64,000 nt of DNA from Arcicella aquatica (GTDB lineage: Bacteria > Bacteroidota > Bacteroidia > Cytophagales > Spirosomataceae): contig NZ_JAYFUL010000027.1 in assembly GCF_034928825.1 (NCBI RefSeq), positions 10,539 to 74,538 on the forward strand, written 5' to 3'. Positions 1-9,655 of the stretch are shown one piece after another. Made by a program: the position numbers and the translations under genes. The notes below the pieces were generated by a model. The model was given only the letters and a program-made list of their open reading frames with translations. It was not told the DNA's origin and did not search any database. Position 1 is the first letter of the stretch, and each line of letters begins with the position of its first letter.

Positions 1-1
1 T

Positions 2-3000
2 GGTAGAGTGTTCTGGAATTCGATTCCGATAAAGGTTGTCTTCACGAATATCAATTTCAATGCAGCTTATCAAATTTTTAGTGGCGATGCCCAAGCCGAC
101 AATACTCAATATAATTTCCCTGACCCCAAGGAACTTACTAAAATGAGTACTTGGAAACAACTGGCAAAAGGAGGGCAAGGTTTTGATATTGGCAGTTACG
201 TGGATGCCATCGAAGAGAATTCTATCCAGAAAGTGAATGCTTTGTTGGCCGTGAAGCTTCCTGTGGGTATTCCTACAAAAGCAGGCTTCATAGGTATCAA
301 TTATATGCGTTTTAGTGCACATGGAGCTGATATGGGAGCATTGTTCAATATGAAAATGCCTGAAGCTAACCAGTTTTTATCAATGGCCGCAGTAGATGTT
401 TGCATGGTGCCCAACAAAGCCTTTGCTGGTGATGCCAACTTGATTTTGGTAGATGATTTCAAAATTCCGGCTATCCCCTTCAATTTTATTCAAGGAAAAT
501 ATCCTAATCCTGACGATTCGGGTACTTATGCTAGAATTGCTGGCGATAGTATTCAGCATGTTCATGCCGTAATGGATTTGAACTTTGGAGATTCATTCCT
601 GAAACTTGACGATGGTACAGGGAAAGTAATAGCAGGTGATGTAAAGGCAAGAATGGTAACCGATTTCTTGACTTGGAACGACTGGGTAGCTACTGTAAAT
701 ATGCCAGCTTTTACGGTAGATGGGTTAAAGGATTTTACTATTAATGGCGTAAATGCTTTTTATGATCATTCCGACAAAAGAAACCCTGTTGATTTCCATG
801 TGCCTGATGAATACAAAGGCGATAGAGGAGCTACTTTCCGTGGATTGTACATGAAAAAAACCGAAGTAAAACTACCTACCAAACTTAAAGGTACTAACGA
901 CCAACGTTTGGGTTTTGTTACTAGCGATTTTATCATTGACGATAGCAATGAAGTTACAGCCGTCATTGAACCCAGTAATAAGCCAGTTGTAGATTATTCA
1001 ACAGGAAAAATTGGCGATTGGGGTTTTTCAATTGACGATTTTAAAATCAAAATAGTACAAAATAGATTCGAGTTGGGCATGATGAAAGGGAAGTTGCAGT
1101 TTCCGATAAGCAACGATTACTTGTCGTACTCATGCAATCTTCGCAGTAATCTGGATACTATGCAGTTTGTAATTGAAGCCAAAGAAAATTATGATGTACC
1201 CATCATGATGGCGAGAATGAAATTGGATAAAAATTCAAGTTTCTTACTGGAATTTAATGGAAATACGAAAAAGATAGATTTGGATTTAAGTGGTTCGGCA
1301 AGTATTGGCTTAACCCAGAAAAGCCCAATAGCTATTCCGTTGGTAAAATTTGAACACTTTAAAGTATCCAATACCAAGATAAAACCAACCATGCAGGGCG
1401 AAAAAGAACTGTATTTGGATGAGGGTGAATGGACACTTTTAGGAGGACTGTGGGATAATAAAAAAGATGACAAAAATGCCAATAAACAAGGCGGAGGGCC
1501 AGCATTCGATGATGAAAACCTACCTACGTTCACACCTGTGGAAGATGAAAATAAAGCGAACCTAGTAGGTTTCCCGATAGAGTTGACGCCTCCTAAATTT
1601 ATTTTTAGAGGGATGGATGCCATCGGTTTTGGCTTTGGGGTAAAAGTAAATGTAGGCGGAGGTGATAACACGATTGTGGGTGCTGAAACCAAAGTAGAGA
1701 TACTTGGAAAACTTAGTTACGTTAATGGTAAAATGACGCCTGCGTTCTCGAAAGTGGCTTTAGAGAAAATCATGATTAAAGGGGCTGTCGGTCCAGCTAC
1801 AGTAGAAGGTGAACTTCGTCTTTTTGATGAAGATGCTGTTTTCGGAACTGGTTTTATCGGTTCGGCAAAAGTGAAAATTCCTAAAGTAGCCACTGTAAAA
1901 GCAACCCTACAATTTGGTAACAAAGGATTTTATTATGGTTATGTAGATGCCAGCGTGTTGCTTACACCAAGTATTGCAGTATTACCACCTTTGATGTGTT
2001 CTGGTTTTGGTGGGGGTATTTATTTCAACATGAAAATGAATACGCCATTGGCTAAAACGATTACCAATGTAGTACCAAATGCACAAACTACTAGAGCTGG
2101 CACTAGCAATACTGGTATTAATTATGTGCCTATGTTGGGTAGTTACGGTATCAAAGCCAATGTGTACATGAGTTTGGCAGACAAAAAAATGATACTCGCC
2201 AATTTGGGTATCGAAGCTAGCATTGCCAATGGTGCTTTTAGCAATTTTACTGCTTCGGGCAAAGCCAAAGTACTTAGTTTAGATGAAGACCCAGATAAAA
2301 ATGGGCAATGTTTACTAACGGCACAGACTTCGGTAACAATAACACCGAGTAGTTTTGATATGAGTGCCGATGTAGAAGTAGAACCCATCCCTGGTTTTGT
2401 TAAAGTAACAGTACCTTTCAGAATGCACTTTGCTGATACTTGGCACGTAAAAGTAGGCGACCCAGCCGAAGGCAAGCAGAAAGTAGCGTTTAAATTACTA
2501 CAAGTGGGTAGTCCAGAAGATGCCCTTTATGTGTATTTAGGGGCAAAAGCTTACTTTGCCTTTGGCAACGACCTCGGCGGTGTTCCTGCCTTACCACAAG
2601 AAGTGCAAACCTTTTTGTTGGGTAAAGAAAACGTAAACGATAATCGGAACGATGTAGTAGAAGCAGCGAAGTCGAAAGGTGATATGCAGTTTAATGACGA
2701 TGGCGAACCAGTGGGTAATCCGACTAGATTCTCGGTATTAGCAGGAGCTAGACTAGACGGGCATTTAAAAGTAGCCGTTGGACCACTTTCAGCCAATGCC
2801 ACACTTATTGCAGGTTTTGATGCAGCTTTATCAAAAGGGTTGAAATGTAACGGACAGGAAATTGTGGGGCTTTATGGCTGGTATGCCAATACTCAGATTT
2901 ATGCCTATGCCAACGGTAATGTATCGGTAGCAGGTAAGGTATTTGGCAAACGCTTTAATGTAAAACTGATGGACTTAACAGCAGGTGCTTTACTATGGGG

Positions 3001-5134
3001 TGGCTTACCAGAACCCACATGGGGCGAAGGCAGATTGCGTGTAGCGGGCAGTGTATTGGGTGGTTTAGTAAAAGTTGATACCGATTTTGATTTCGATTTC
3101 GGTCATAAATGTAAGGCTGTCTTTAGTGGAGACCCACTGGCGGATATTAAGGTGATTTCTGAGTTGAGTCCGAAAAAAGGGGAGAAAGATGTTGATACCA
3201 ATGGGGACTTACAAGCTGTTTTCAATATGAGTATGGATACTGATTATAGCATTGCATTGCCTGACGGTCAGCCAAGAACCTATTATTTTACCGTTCAAAA
3301 TTATTCATTGACTAATCAGAAAACGAACGAAAAATACAATGCAATCGGAGCAAAGCAATGGGTGAACAATAACGAACAGTTGATTTTGCCTTTAAATGGA
3401 CATTTGAAATCAGAAACCAATTATGCCTTTAAAGTACAGGTACGTCTGTGGGAACGTGTGAATAATGGACTTGAAGACCCTTATATAGATGAAACAGGAG
3501 TAAGAGAACAACGTTTTGAGGAAGCAGAAAATATTTTTACCTCTGGTAAACAGCCCGATTTTGTACGCTGGGAAGATGTAGCATATACTTGGCCAATGGA
3601 CGGGCAGAACTACTTCTTGAAAAATCAAACATCTCAAATAGTTATATCTGGCGATATTCCAGACGAGTTATTAACGGGTATCAATATTCCAATTTATGCC
3701 AAAAAAGACTATGATTATCAAGCCTATTTTATTCCTGAGAGTGCTGGAGATACCCTTAAAACTGCTATCCAATATCAAGCTCCTACGGCAGGTGCTCAGG
3801 GGAAAATACTGGCTAATATTCCAGCTAATTTACAAAACTCAAAAGTGTATCGTTTAGAGTTACACAAGCTTAAAGTTAAACAATATGAAGCCATTAATTT
3901 TAGTAATTCAATCAATAGAGACTTTGTAAAAATAGGAACAGGTAATAATGCAACGGCTTACCAAATAAAGTTCAATTCCCTTAAAATACAGAATAAACAA
4001 GGCGAATCTACCGATAAAGTAATGTTCTCGCTGGCTTTCAAAACTAGCCAGTTTAATACCTTTCAAGAAAAAATGGCATCGACTACTTTCCAGACCAGTA
4101 AGTACGAAGACGAAAACAATCCACAGTCTAACGCCTATCTTTTTATCAAAGCTGTACCGAGTGATGGAGCTGAGAACTTTGAAGATGACGAAATGAAAGA
4201 ACATAAATTTTCGAGTCGAGGAGCTTTACAATCTGCTTTATTAACAGCGAGTGTTCCAGCGTTTAGTCAAGGAAATACCGAGTTCGATAAGTATGCAAAC
4301 ACTAATATTTATTCAATTCTTACTGAAATCCAATATGGTTATGTTGGGCAAGTAAATCCGAATTACAACAACCTGCGAAATATTGCTTATCAGCCAACCC
4401 AAAGCATTGCCATGGGCAGAGCCTTAGCAGTATTTGGGGCTTTAGAACCATATAATGGTAATACTATTAAGGATATTTTAGGAGGCAATAATGCAGGAGT
4501 ACCTAAGGACGAAAACGGATTAGGGGCTTCTATTGGCAGTGCAAGTAGCAAGATGATGACTATGGATGCTTCTATTTCAAAATCGGTGGTTTCTCAATTG
4601 GTGCTTCTGTCGGGTATTTATGGTTTTACCGTTAATGATGCACCAGCAAGACCATATCAATTTACACTAAAAAGTGATTTTCTGGCCTATCACGATTTTA
4701 TGGCAGTAAGAAGCTTTGGCGAAAAAGTACAACGGGTTAGGAGTATCTATCAGCAATATTTTGGTAATAACTGGAAAACACAAATGGAAAGAAGCAGCAA
4801 TTCCGAAATTTCATTTGCTAGTAAAACGGTAGGAATCACAGCATCTTACGAAGGGCTTTTGAACAATCCTTCTATTTTCGACCGCTTTGGTAACTATGTA
4901 ATTGCCGATTATTATAGTTTCAAAAAACGTAAAAACGGGTCTATAGCAAAAGTGAATTTAACCTATCAGCCATATCCTGGAGCAACCAAAGCATTAGTTT
5001 CCAAAGATATACAAGTAGGAGCATCCCCAATTTTGATGGCACCCGTTTATAATCAAGCCATACCGGCGAGCGTACCTAATGCAAGAGCATCAAGCTATTT
5101 TGTAAATGTTAGTTGTTTTAATTGTGATAGGTAG
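2..5134 (+). CDS. Giant beta-rich exported surface protein (5' end outside the window)
   Basis: The reading frame is open from the first base to the TAG at 5132-5134, about 1,710 codons. The first possible start (GTG at 8) has no signal peptide after it, so the true start almost certainly lies left of the window. The protein is rich in alternating hydrophobic/polar beta-strand sequence, Gly, Asn and Asp, and has almost no Cys. Around residues 560-1030 there are long glycine-rich strands such as KLMDLTAGALLWGGLPEPTW. From about residue 1050 there is a Big_5-like Ig fold beginning SELSPKKGEKDVDTNGDLQ, where a family protein would describe differences between ideal and actual values. The C-terminus ends in a Cys pair (FNCDR) with no obvious type IX sorting domain. 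I do not recognise a characterised family. The next gene is a secreted Fn3 protein, so the pair may form one cell-surface system; this is inference. Confidence 0.75.
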   Translation, partial: GRVFWNSIPIKVVFTNINFNAAYQIFSGDAQADNTQYNFPDPKELTKMSTWKQLAKGGQGFDIGSYVDAIEENSIQKVNALLAVKLPVGIPTKAGFIGINYMRFSAHGADMGALFNMKMPEANQFLSMAAVDVCMVPNKAFAGDANLILVDDFKIPAIPFNFIQGKYPNPDDSGTYARIAGDSIQHVHAVMDLNFGDSFLKLDDGTGKVIAGDVKARMVTDFLTWNDWVATVNMPAFTVDGLKDFTINGVNAFYDHSDKRNPVDFHVPDEYKGDRGATFRGLYMKKTEVKLPTKLKGTNDQRLGFVTSDFIIDDSNEVTAVIEPSNKPVVDYSTGKIGDWGFSIDDFKIKIVQNRFELGMMKGKLQFPISNDYLSYSCNLRSNLDTMQFVIEAKENYDVPIMMARMKLDKNSSFLLEFNGNTKKIDLDLSGSASIGLTQKSPIAIPLVKFEHFKVSNTKIKPTMQGEKELYLDEGEWTLLGGLWDNKKDDKNANKQGGGPAFDDENLPTFTPVEDENKANLVGFPIELTPPKFIFRGMDAIGFGFGVKVNVGGGDNTIVGAETKVEILGKLSYVNGKMTPAFSKVALEKIMIKGAVGPATVEGELRLFDEDAVFGTGFIGSAKVKIPKVATVKATLQFGNKGFYYGYVDASVLLTPSIAVLPPLMCSGFGGGIYFNMKMNTPLAKTITNVVPNAQTTRAGTSNTGINYVPMLGSYGIKANVYMSLADKKMILANLGIEASIANGAFSNFTASGKAKVLSLDEDPDKNGQCLLTAQTSVTITPSSFDMSADVEVEPIPGFVKVTVPFRMHFADTWHVKVGDPAEGKQKVAFKLLQVGSPEDALYVYLGAKAYFAFGNDLGGVPALPQEVQTFLLGKENVNDNRNDVVEAAKSKGDMQFNDDGEPVGNPTRFSVLAGARLDGHLKVAVGPLSANATLIAGFDAALSKGLKCNGQEIVGLYGWYANTQIYAYANGNVSVAGKVFGKRFNVKLMDLTAGALLWGGLPEPTWGEGRLRVAGSVLGGLVKVDTDFDFDFGHKCKAVFSGDPLADIKVISELSPKKGEKDVDTNGDLQAVFNMSMDTDYSIALPDGQPRTYYFTVQNYSLTNQKTNEKYNAIGAKQWVNNNEQLILPLNGHLKSETNYAFKVQVRLWERVNNGLEDPYIDETGVREQRFEEAENIFTSGKQPDFVRWEDVAYTWPMDGQNYFLKNQTSQIVISGDIPDELLTGINIPIYAKKDYDYQAYFIPESAGDTLKTAIQYQAPTAGAQGKILANIPANLQNSKVYRLELHKLKVKQYEAINFSNSINRDFVKIGTGNNATAYQIKFNSLKIQNKQGESTDKVMFSLAFKTSQFNTFQEKMASTTFQTSKYEDENNPQSNAYLFIKAVPSDGAENFEDDEMKEHKFSSRGALQSALLTASVPAFSQGNTEFDKYANTNIYSILTEIQYGYVGQVNPNYNNLRNIAYQPTQSIAMGRALAVFGALEPYNGNTIKDILGGNNAGVPKDENGLGASIGSASSKMMTMDASISKSVVSQLVLLSGIYGFTVNDAPARPYQFTLKSDFLAYHDFMAVRSFGEKVQRVRSIYQQYFGNNWKTQMERSSNSEISFASKTVGITASYEGLLNNPSIFDRFGNYVIADYYSFKKRKNGSIAKVNLTYQPYPGATKALVSKDIQVGASPILMAPVYNQAIPASVPNARASSYFVNVSCFNCDR

Positions 5135-5163
5135 AGCTGCAAGCTTTAAACTGTATTCTTTCT

Positions 5164-5193
5164 ATTAGGGTGCGACTTTAGTCGCACCCTAAT
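5164..5193. terminator. Perfect 13-bp hairpin, terminator-like
   Basis: ATTAGGGTGCGAC, a 4-nt TTTA loop, then the exact reverse complement. It follows the stop of the giant surface gene by 30 nt. There is no clean T-run after it, so it may terminate weakly or be a copy of a short dispersed palindrome. Confidence 0.55.
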
Positions 5194-5268
5194 GAAAATT
5201 TGAAAAACCATTTATCAGAAGTCATAACACTCATTGCTGAAGGCTGATAACTCATAGCTAAAAAGAAC

Positions 5269-7440
5269 ATGAAAAAAATATCATTACTCCTTTTATTCCT
5301 CGGCTTTTTATGTGTGGGTAATGCCTTCGCACAAAAGGCCAATGTTTCACAAAAAGATACTTTACCCGTAATCCAAAAGCCGAAAATTATGCTTTTGGCT
5401 AGAAACTATGGTGATTCTGTGGTTTTACGTTGGTCACCTAATATGCCAGCTTATTGGTTGATGGGTACTGTGCGTGGCTACATAATAGAAAGGACAGAAT
5501 ATACCAAAGATAACCAACAAGGTACTAGGCAGCTATTAACACCTAAACCTTTAAAACCTTGGACTTTCGAGCAAATGAAGAACCGTTTGGCAGAAGACGA
5601 AAAAGGTATTGGGGTTGTTGGTGAAATGTTGTATGGTTATCCAAACGATAAAAAATTTGTAGCCGACTTTTTCAACATTAAGAAAGTTAGTCAAGAGCAG
5701 AATATTCGTTTTACAACCACTTTAACGGCTGCTGAATTTTCAAAGAAAGCTGCTGATGCTGCGGGTTTGAGATTTGTGGATAAAAGCATCAAGAAAAAAG
5801 ATGCTCTTTATACTTATAAAGTCTATTTGGCTGAAACCAATATTCAAGCCCAAAGCAAAGTACAGGTAGATACTGCTCAAGCAGTAATTGAGGCTGGACA
5901 ATCATTTTTAACTTTTGCTCCATTTGTCGAAAAACCTGAAAATGGAGACCGTACCACAACCTTAATTTGGCAAAGATTAGGGCCAGAAGGAGATTTCTCG
6001 GCTTTTTATATTGAAAAAAGTGAAGATGGTAAAAACTTTAAAAGAGTAAACCAAACGCCTTTTGTAATGGGTAAACCTGACCCAAAACAATTAGAAAAAG
6101 ATACTTTATTGAAAGCCCAATTTGCCAAATGGGAAAATAAAGCCTTTTATGTGGATAGTCTTGCTAAAAATTATCATAAATATTATTATCGAATTCGTGG
6201 TATTGATAGTTTTGGTGAAGAAAGTAAGCCTTCGGAAAGCATTGTAGCAATGGGGAAAGATTTAACAGCTCCAAAATCTCCTGATGATTTCAGAGCCAAA
6301 AATGTTAATAATACCTCAATAGTACTTACTTGGAAGAAGGATATTAAAGAGCCTGACCTAAAAGGCTATGTAATTGGTCGTGGGGCAACGGTGAATGGCC
6401 CTTTTAAGCCCATTACTCAGCATATTATTCCGCCTAATGCCTTAACTTTTACTGATATCGAACCTCAAGCTTATATTGGCGACTATTATATTATTGCATC
6501 AGTAGATACCGCTGGAAATTTAGCCTATACTTTACCCATTGCGGGTGGGATAGAAGACAGACTACCACCTTCTTTTCCAACAGATTTAGTGGGGAAAGCT
6601 GATTCTTTAGGAAGAGTAACGCTTTCATGGAAAAGTCCTAATAATCCAGATGTAGCAAGCTTCAAAATATATCGTTCTTATACACCCGCAAACCAATATT
6701 ATAATCAGATAACACCTGTCGGGATTTCAAGAACAACCTTTACGGACACCTTAGCTATTAAAATGCTAAACGAGCATGTGTATTACAGAGTAGTAGCCAT
6801 TGATTTAAGCAATAATCATTCGGCTTATTCAGAGCCTTTAAATGTAAAATTACCCGATAGAAATCCACCTACCACCCCTGTTATCAAAGAGGTTCTAGTG
6901 ACAGACAAGGGAGTAAGTTTATTGATATTAGTGAGCGAAAGCGAAGATGTAGTATCACACATTATTTTCAGAAAAGAGGGTAATAACGAATGGGTAAGCA
7001 TTAAAGAGATAACCAAAGAACAAAGTATATTATCACCTTTGATGTATGAAGATGAGTCTGTGGCATCGAATAAGGCTTATCAATATGCTGTAGTAGCTAA
7101 AGATGATGACGGTTTGCTTTCGCCAAAATCTTTCCCGATTCCAGTAAAGTATTTCAGGAAAACAGATTACCAAGGTGTTTCAAAAATAGATGCCAAAGTT
7201 GATTCAGAAAAGAAACAAATAACCCTGAGTTGGTCGCCTATTGTTAATCAATTGTTTAGCCATTATTTAATTTATCGTGCTATCAATGGCGGAGGTTTAG
7301 AGATGGTTGCCTCTAGCAGAGAGTCTAATTATGTTGACAAGGATTATAAAACAGAAAATAATTATCAATATGTAATCAAAGTAGCATACCAAGATGGTAA
7401 ATTTTCAATGCTTAGCGAGCGGATTACTGTTCAAAAATAG
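5269..7440 (+). CDS. Secreted fibronectin type III repeat protein
   Basis: 723 aa with a clear signal peptide (MKKISLLLLFLGFLCVGNAF, cleavage after NAFA at about residue 21). The rest is a string of Fn3-like beta-sandwich units. The best ones begin near residue 333 (DLTAPKSPDDFRAKNVNNTS), 433 (DRLPPSFPTDLVGKADSLGR), 533 (DRNPPTTPVIKEVLV) and 635 (YQGVSKIDAKVDSEKKQ). Each shows the typical LxW...D..xYxIYR and YYxV strands. There is no enzymatic motif. It probably acts on the cell surface as a scaffold or binding protein. It lies 134 nt after the giant beta-rich gene on the same strand, with a hairpin between them, which suggests coordinated but partly separate expression. The partner relationship is inference. 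Confidence 0.8.
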   Translation: MKKISLLLLFLGFLCVGNAFAQKANVSQKDTLPVIQKPKIMLLARNYGDSVVLRWSPNMPAYWLMGTVRGYIIERTEYTKDNQQGTRQLLTPKPLKPWTFEQMKNRLAEDEKGIGVVGEMLYGYPNDKKFVADFFNIKKVSQEQNIRFTTTLTAAEFSKKAADAAGLRFVDKSIKKKDALYTYKVYLAETNIQAQSKVQVDTAQAVIEAGQSFLTFAPFVEKPENGDRTTTLIWQRLGPEGDFSAFYIEKSEDGKNFKRVNQTPFVMGKPDPKQLEKDTLLKAQFAKWENKAFYVDSLAKNYHKYYYRIRGIDSFGEESKPSESIVAMGKDLTAPKSPDDFRAKNVNNTSIVLTWKKDIKEPDLKGYVIGRGATVNGPFKPITQHIIPPNALTFTDIEPQAYIGDYYIIASVDTAGNLAYTLPIAGGIEDRLPPSFPTDLVGKADSLGRVTLSWKSPNNPDVASFKIYRSYTPANQYYNQITPVGISRTTFTDTLAIKMLNEHVYYRVVAIDLSNNHSAYSEPLNVKLPDRNPPTTPVIKEVLVTDKGVSLLILVSESEDVVSHIIFRKEGNNEWVSIKEITKEQSILSPLMYEDESVASNKAYQYAVVAKDDDGLLSPKSFPIPVKYFRKTDYQGVSKIDAKVDSEKKQITLSWSPIVNQLFSHYLIYRAINGGGLEMVASSRESNYVDKDYKTENNYQYVIKVAYQDGKFSMLSERITVQK

Positions 7441-7495
7441 CTTGACGCAATGAATATTTTTGCACTAAATTTTGATGTTTTTGTAAGTAAAACAG

Positions 7496-7539
7496 TTTAA
7501 ACAATAATTTTAATCAATTGATTAAAATTATTGTTTAAA
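7496..7539. promoter_or_regulatory. 44-bp perfect palindrome upstream of tetR, likely operator
   Basis: Two 22-bp arms meet without a loop between 7517 and 7518. The core at 7509-7526 reads TTTAATCA-AT-TGATTAAA. The same 8-bp half sites with a 2-bp centre recur at 8233-8250 in front of the efflux operon, which marks the core as the probable TetR binding site. The palindrome sits just upstream of the -33 element of the tetR promoter. As RNA it could also fold into a terminator-like stem for the Fn3 gene. Confidence 0.7.
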
Positions 7540-7542
7540 TGC

Positions 7543-7573
7543 TTGCTTTTAGTTATTTTGTTGTATACCTTTG
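7543..7573 (+). promoter_or_regulatory. Bacteroidota-type promoter of tetR
   Basis: TTG at 7543-7545, a 20-nt spacer, then TACCTTTG at 7566-7573, matching the -33/-7 (TTG, TAnnTTTG) pattern. Transcription would start near 7579-7581, inside a third degenerate operator (TAATCA-AT-TGAATTA, 7580-7594) that overlaps the ATG. Autoregulation is therefore likely. Confidence 0.65.
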
Positions 7574-7593
7574 TCTTATTAATCAATTGAATT

Positions 7594-8211
7594 ATGAAGT
7601 GCCTAACAAAATCAGCTGAAGATAAAATTAAAGAAGCTGCGATTAAAGTTTTTTTAGAAAAAGGGTTTGACGGAACTACTACTAGAGATATAGCCAAAGA
7701 AGCAGGAGTAAACAGTGCTTTGATGAACTATTATTTCAGAAGTAAAGAAAAGTTGTTTTCAAGCGTATTTGAAGAAATGCTTCAATTGTTTTTTGAAGGG
7801 CTTATTGAAATATTAAATAGACCAATTTCTTTGAAAGATAAAATATCGAATATGATTGATCATGATTTCGATATGTTTAAGGCTAACCCTGATTTGTCTA
7901 ATTTTGTTATTCATGAGCTTCATCGAAATCCAGATCGTTTTTTTAGTGCGGTATCATTCGATAAAATATTAGTTCATTCAATATTTGCTCAACAGTTGAA
8001 TGATGCCATCAAACAAGAAGCCGTTAGAAAAATTGATATTCAGCACATCCTACTTTTGATGAAGTCAAATATTCAATTTATATTTCAAGGTAAAGTGATG
8101 ACCTGTAAAATCTGGAATATGGAAGATAATGAATTTGATGAGTTTGCAGAAAAGCATAGACTGATTGTCAAAGAAATGATTCTTAATTATTTATTTAGCT
8201 CTGAAAAATAG
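7594..8211 (+). CDS. TetR/AcrR-family transcriptional repressor
   Basis: 205 aa. The N-terminal DNA-binding domain is classic: KIKEAAIKVFLEKGFDGTTT followed by the helix-turn-helix TTTRDIAKEAGVNSALMNYY (residues 28-47) and FRSKEKLF. The C-terminal ligand domain (about residues 60-205) is helical and not specific to a known ligand. The gene is preceded by a large palindrome, has its own promoter, and is followed 89 nt later by a TolC/MFP/RND operon carrying the same palindromic half sites. The simplest reading is a local repressor of the efflux operon and of itself, released by a drug or toxic small molecule. Length and domain layout are typical of the family. Confidence 0.93.
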   Translation: MKCLTKSAEDKIKEAAIKVFLEKGFDGTTTRDIAKEAGVNSALMNYYFRSKEKLFSSVFEEMLQLFFEGLIEILNRPISLKDKISNMIDHDFDMFKANPDLSNFVIHELHRNPDRFFSAVSFDKILVHSIFAQQLNDAIKQEAVRKIDIQHILLLMKSNIQFIFQGKVMTCKIWNMEDNEFDEFAEKHRLIVKEMILNYLFSSEK

Positions 8212-8232
8212 AGCTAATTTTTTTACCTATAT

Positions 8233-8250
8233 TTTAATCAAATGATTAAA
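8233..8250. promoter_or_regulatory. Second TetR operator, upstream of the efflux operon
   Basis: TTTAATCA-AA-TGATTAAA, with the same half sites and spacing as the core of the palindrome at 7509-7526. It lies 50 nt before the TolC start codon. A further single half site (CGATTAAA) lies at 8282-8289. The -7-like TATATTTT at 8228-8235 overlaps the operator, but no convincing -33 element was found. Confidence 0.7.
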
Positions 8251-8300
8251 TCATATATATAAATCAAAAAGATAAACTAAACGATTAAATTATTCCACTC

Positions 8301-9623
8301 ATGATACATTCAAGATGGTCTTTCCTTTTAATAATGATGTTAGTTGCATCAGTAACGAAAGCACAAGAACTTACCCTCGACCAACTAGTAGAACAAGCTT
8401 TGAAGAACAATCAGCAAGTGCAGCTATCAAAATTGAACGAACAACAAACGGATGCCCAAATCAACGAAGTAAAAGCTAGAGCAAGACCACAGGTGAATTT
8501 AACAGGTGACTATAAGCGTTATTTGAAAATTCCTGGACAAGTAATACCAGCTTCGACATTTGGTGGAGCCGAAGGAAGTTATCAAGTATTAGCTTTAGGC
8601 TTACCTTATAATTTATCAACTTCAGTACAAGTATCTCAGGCATTGTATAGTCCTTCAATTAACATAGGCCTAAAAGCTGCCAAACTAAGCGTTGACTTAG
8701 CAAGCTTACAAACTTTGAAAACAAAAGAGGATGTTGCGTATAATGTTTCCGTTACTTATTATAACCTACAAACTGTTGCTCAACAAATGGCTTTCTTGAA
8801 AAGCAATATTACTTCGCTTGATAGATTGATTCAGGTAACAGATTTATTGTATCAAAATAAATTATCACAAGGAATTGATGTAGATAGATTAAGAATTAGC
8901 AGAACTCAATCTCAAACACAACTGGAATCGATACAAGGTTCATATCAAGAATTAATCAATGCCTTGAAATACCTTACTGGTACTGCTCAATCAGAGCCTT
9001 TGAGTGTTAAAATTGATATTGACCAAAATGCAGCAGTGCCAGCTTTAATTGCTAACGATGCCGTAAATAGAACAGACATTCTGATTATAGAACGTCAAAA
9101 AGCTTTAAATGAACAAAATACGCTAAATACTAAAGCAGGTTTTTTACCAACACTTTCAGCTTATGGTGTAGCTAACTCTACCTTTTTTGGAAAAGATGGC
9201 GAAAACAGTGTATTAAAGAATGTGCCAGGATACTGGGTAGGTTTACAATTGAACTGGAGTATTTATGATGGCTCTGCCAGAAAATCAAAGCTTGTTCAGC
9301 AAAAGATTGAGAATCAAAAATTGTCGATTCAATCAAACCAAACCAAAGAAAACATCTCGATGGATATTGCGAATGCTCGTACCAAATTTTATGTAGAACA
9401 GAAAAACCTTATAGCTAGTCGTGATCAGGTGGCTTTGGCAGAAAAAGTTTATACACAAACACAATTGCAGTTCAAAGAAGGTACTACCGCTTTAACTGAA
9501 GTAATTCAGGCTGAAAATGCGGTAACCGAAGCACAAAATACTTACCTCAATACATTAGTTAACCTACGTTCGGCTGATTTGAATTGGAAAAAAGCTGCGG
9601 GTACAATTATTCCTAAACAATAA
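8301..9623 (+). CDS. TolC-family outer-membrane efflux protein
   Basis: 440 aa with a signal peptide ending near residue 22 (LLIMMLVASVTKAQ). It has two long OEP repeats of amphipathic helices rich in Gln, Asn and Ala. One is seen from LTLDQLVEQALKNNQQVQLS, the other around residues 255-430, ending EVIQAENAVTEAQNTYLNTL. Such proteins trimerise into the outer-membrane channel and periplasmic tunnel of tripartite pumps. It is the first gene of an operon with the membrane fusion protein (33 nt downstream) and the RND pump. There is no lipobox. The upstream TetR operator suggests induction by substrate. Confidence 0.93.
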   Translation: MIHSRWSFLLIMMLVASVTKAQELTLDQLVEQALKNNQQVQLSKLNEQQTDAQINEVKARARPQVNLTGDYKRYLKIPGQVIPASTFGGAEGSYQVLALGLPYNLSTSVQVSQALYSPSINIGLKAAKLSVDLASLQTLKTKEDVAYNVSVTYYNLQTVAQQMAFLKSNITSLDRLIQVTDLLYQNKLSQGIDVDRLRISRTQSQTQLESIQGSYQELINALKYLTGTAQSEPLSVKIDIDQNAAVPALIANDAVNRTDILIIERQKALNEQNTLNTKAGFLPTLSAYGVANSTFFGKDGENSVLKNVPGYWVGLQLNWSIYDGSARKSKLVQQKIENQKLSIQSNQTKENISMDIANARTKFYVEQKNLIASRDQVALAEKVYTQTQLQFKEGTTALTEVIQAENAVTEAQNTYLNTLVNLRSADLNWKKAAGTIIPKQ

Positions 9624-9655
9624 CATTCATTTATATAAAATCAACATATCAAACA

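Noticed and set aside
8..10. GTG at 8 as the start of the first gene
   Set aside because: No signal peptide or start context follows, and the frame is open to the first base; the gene more likely begins outside the window.
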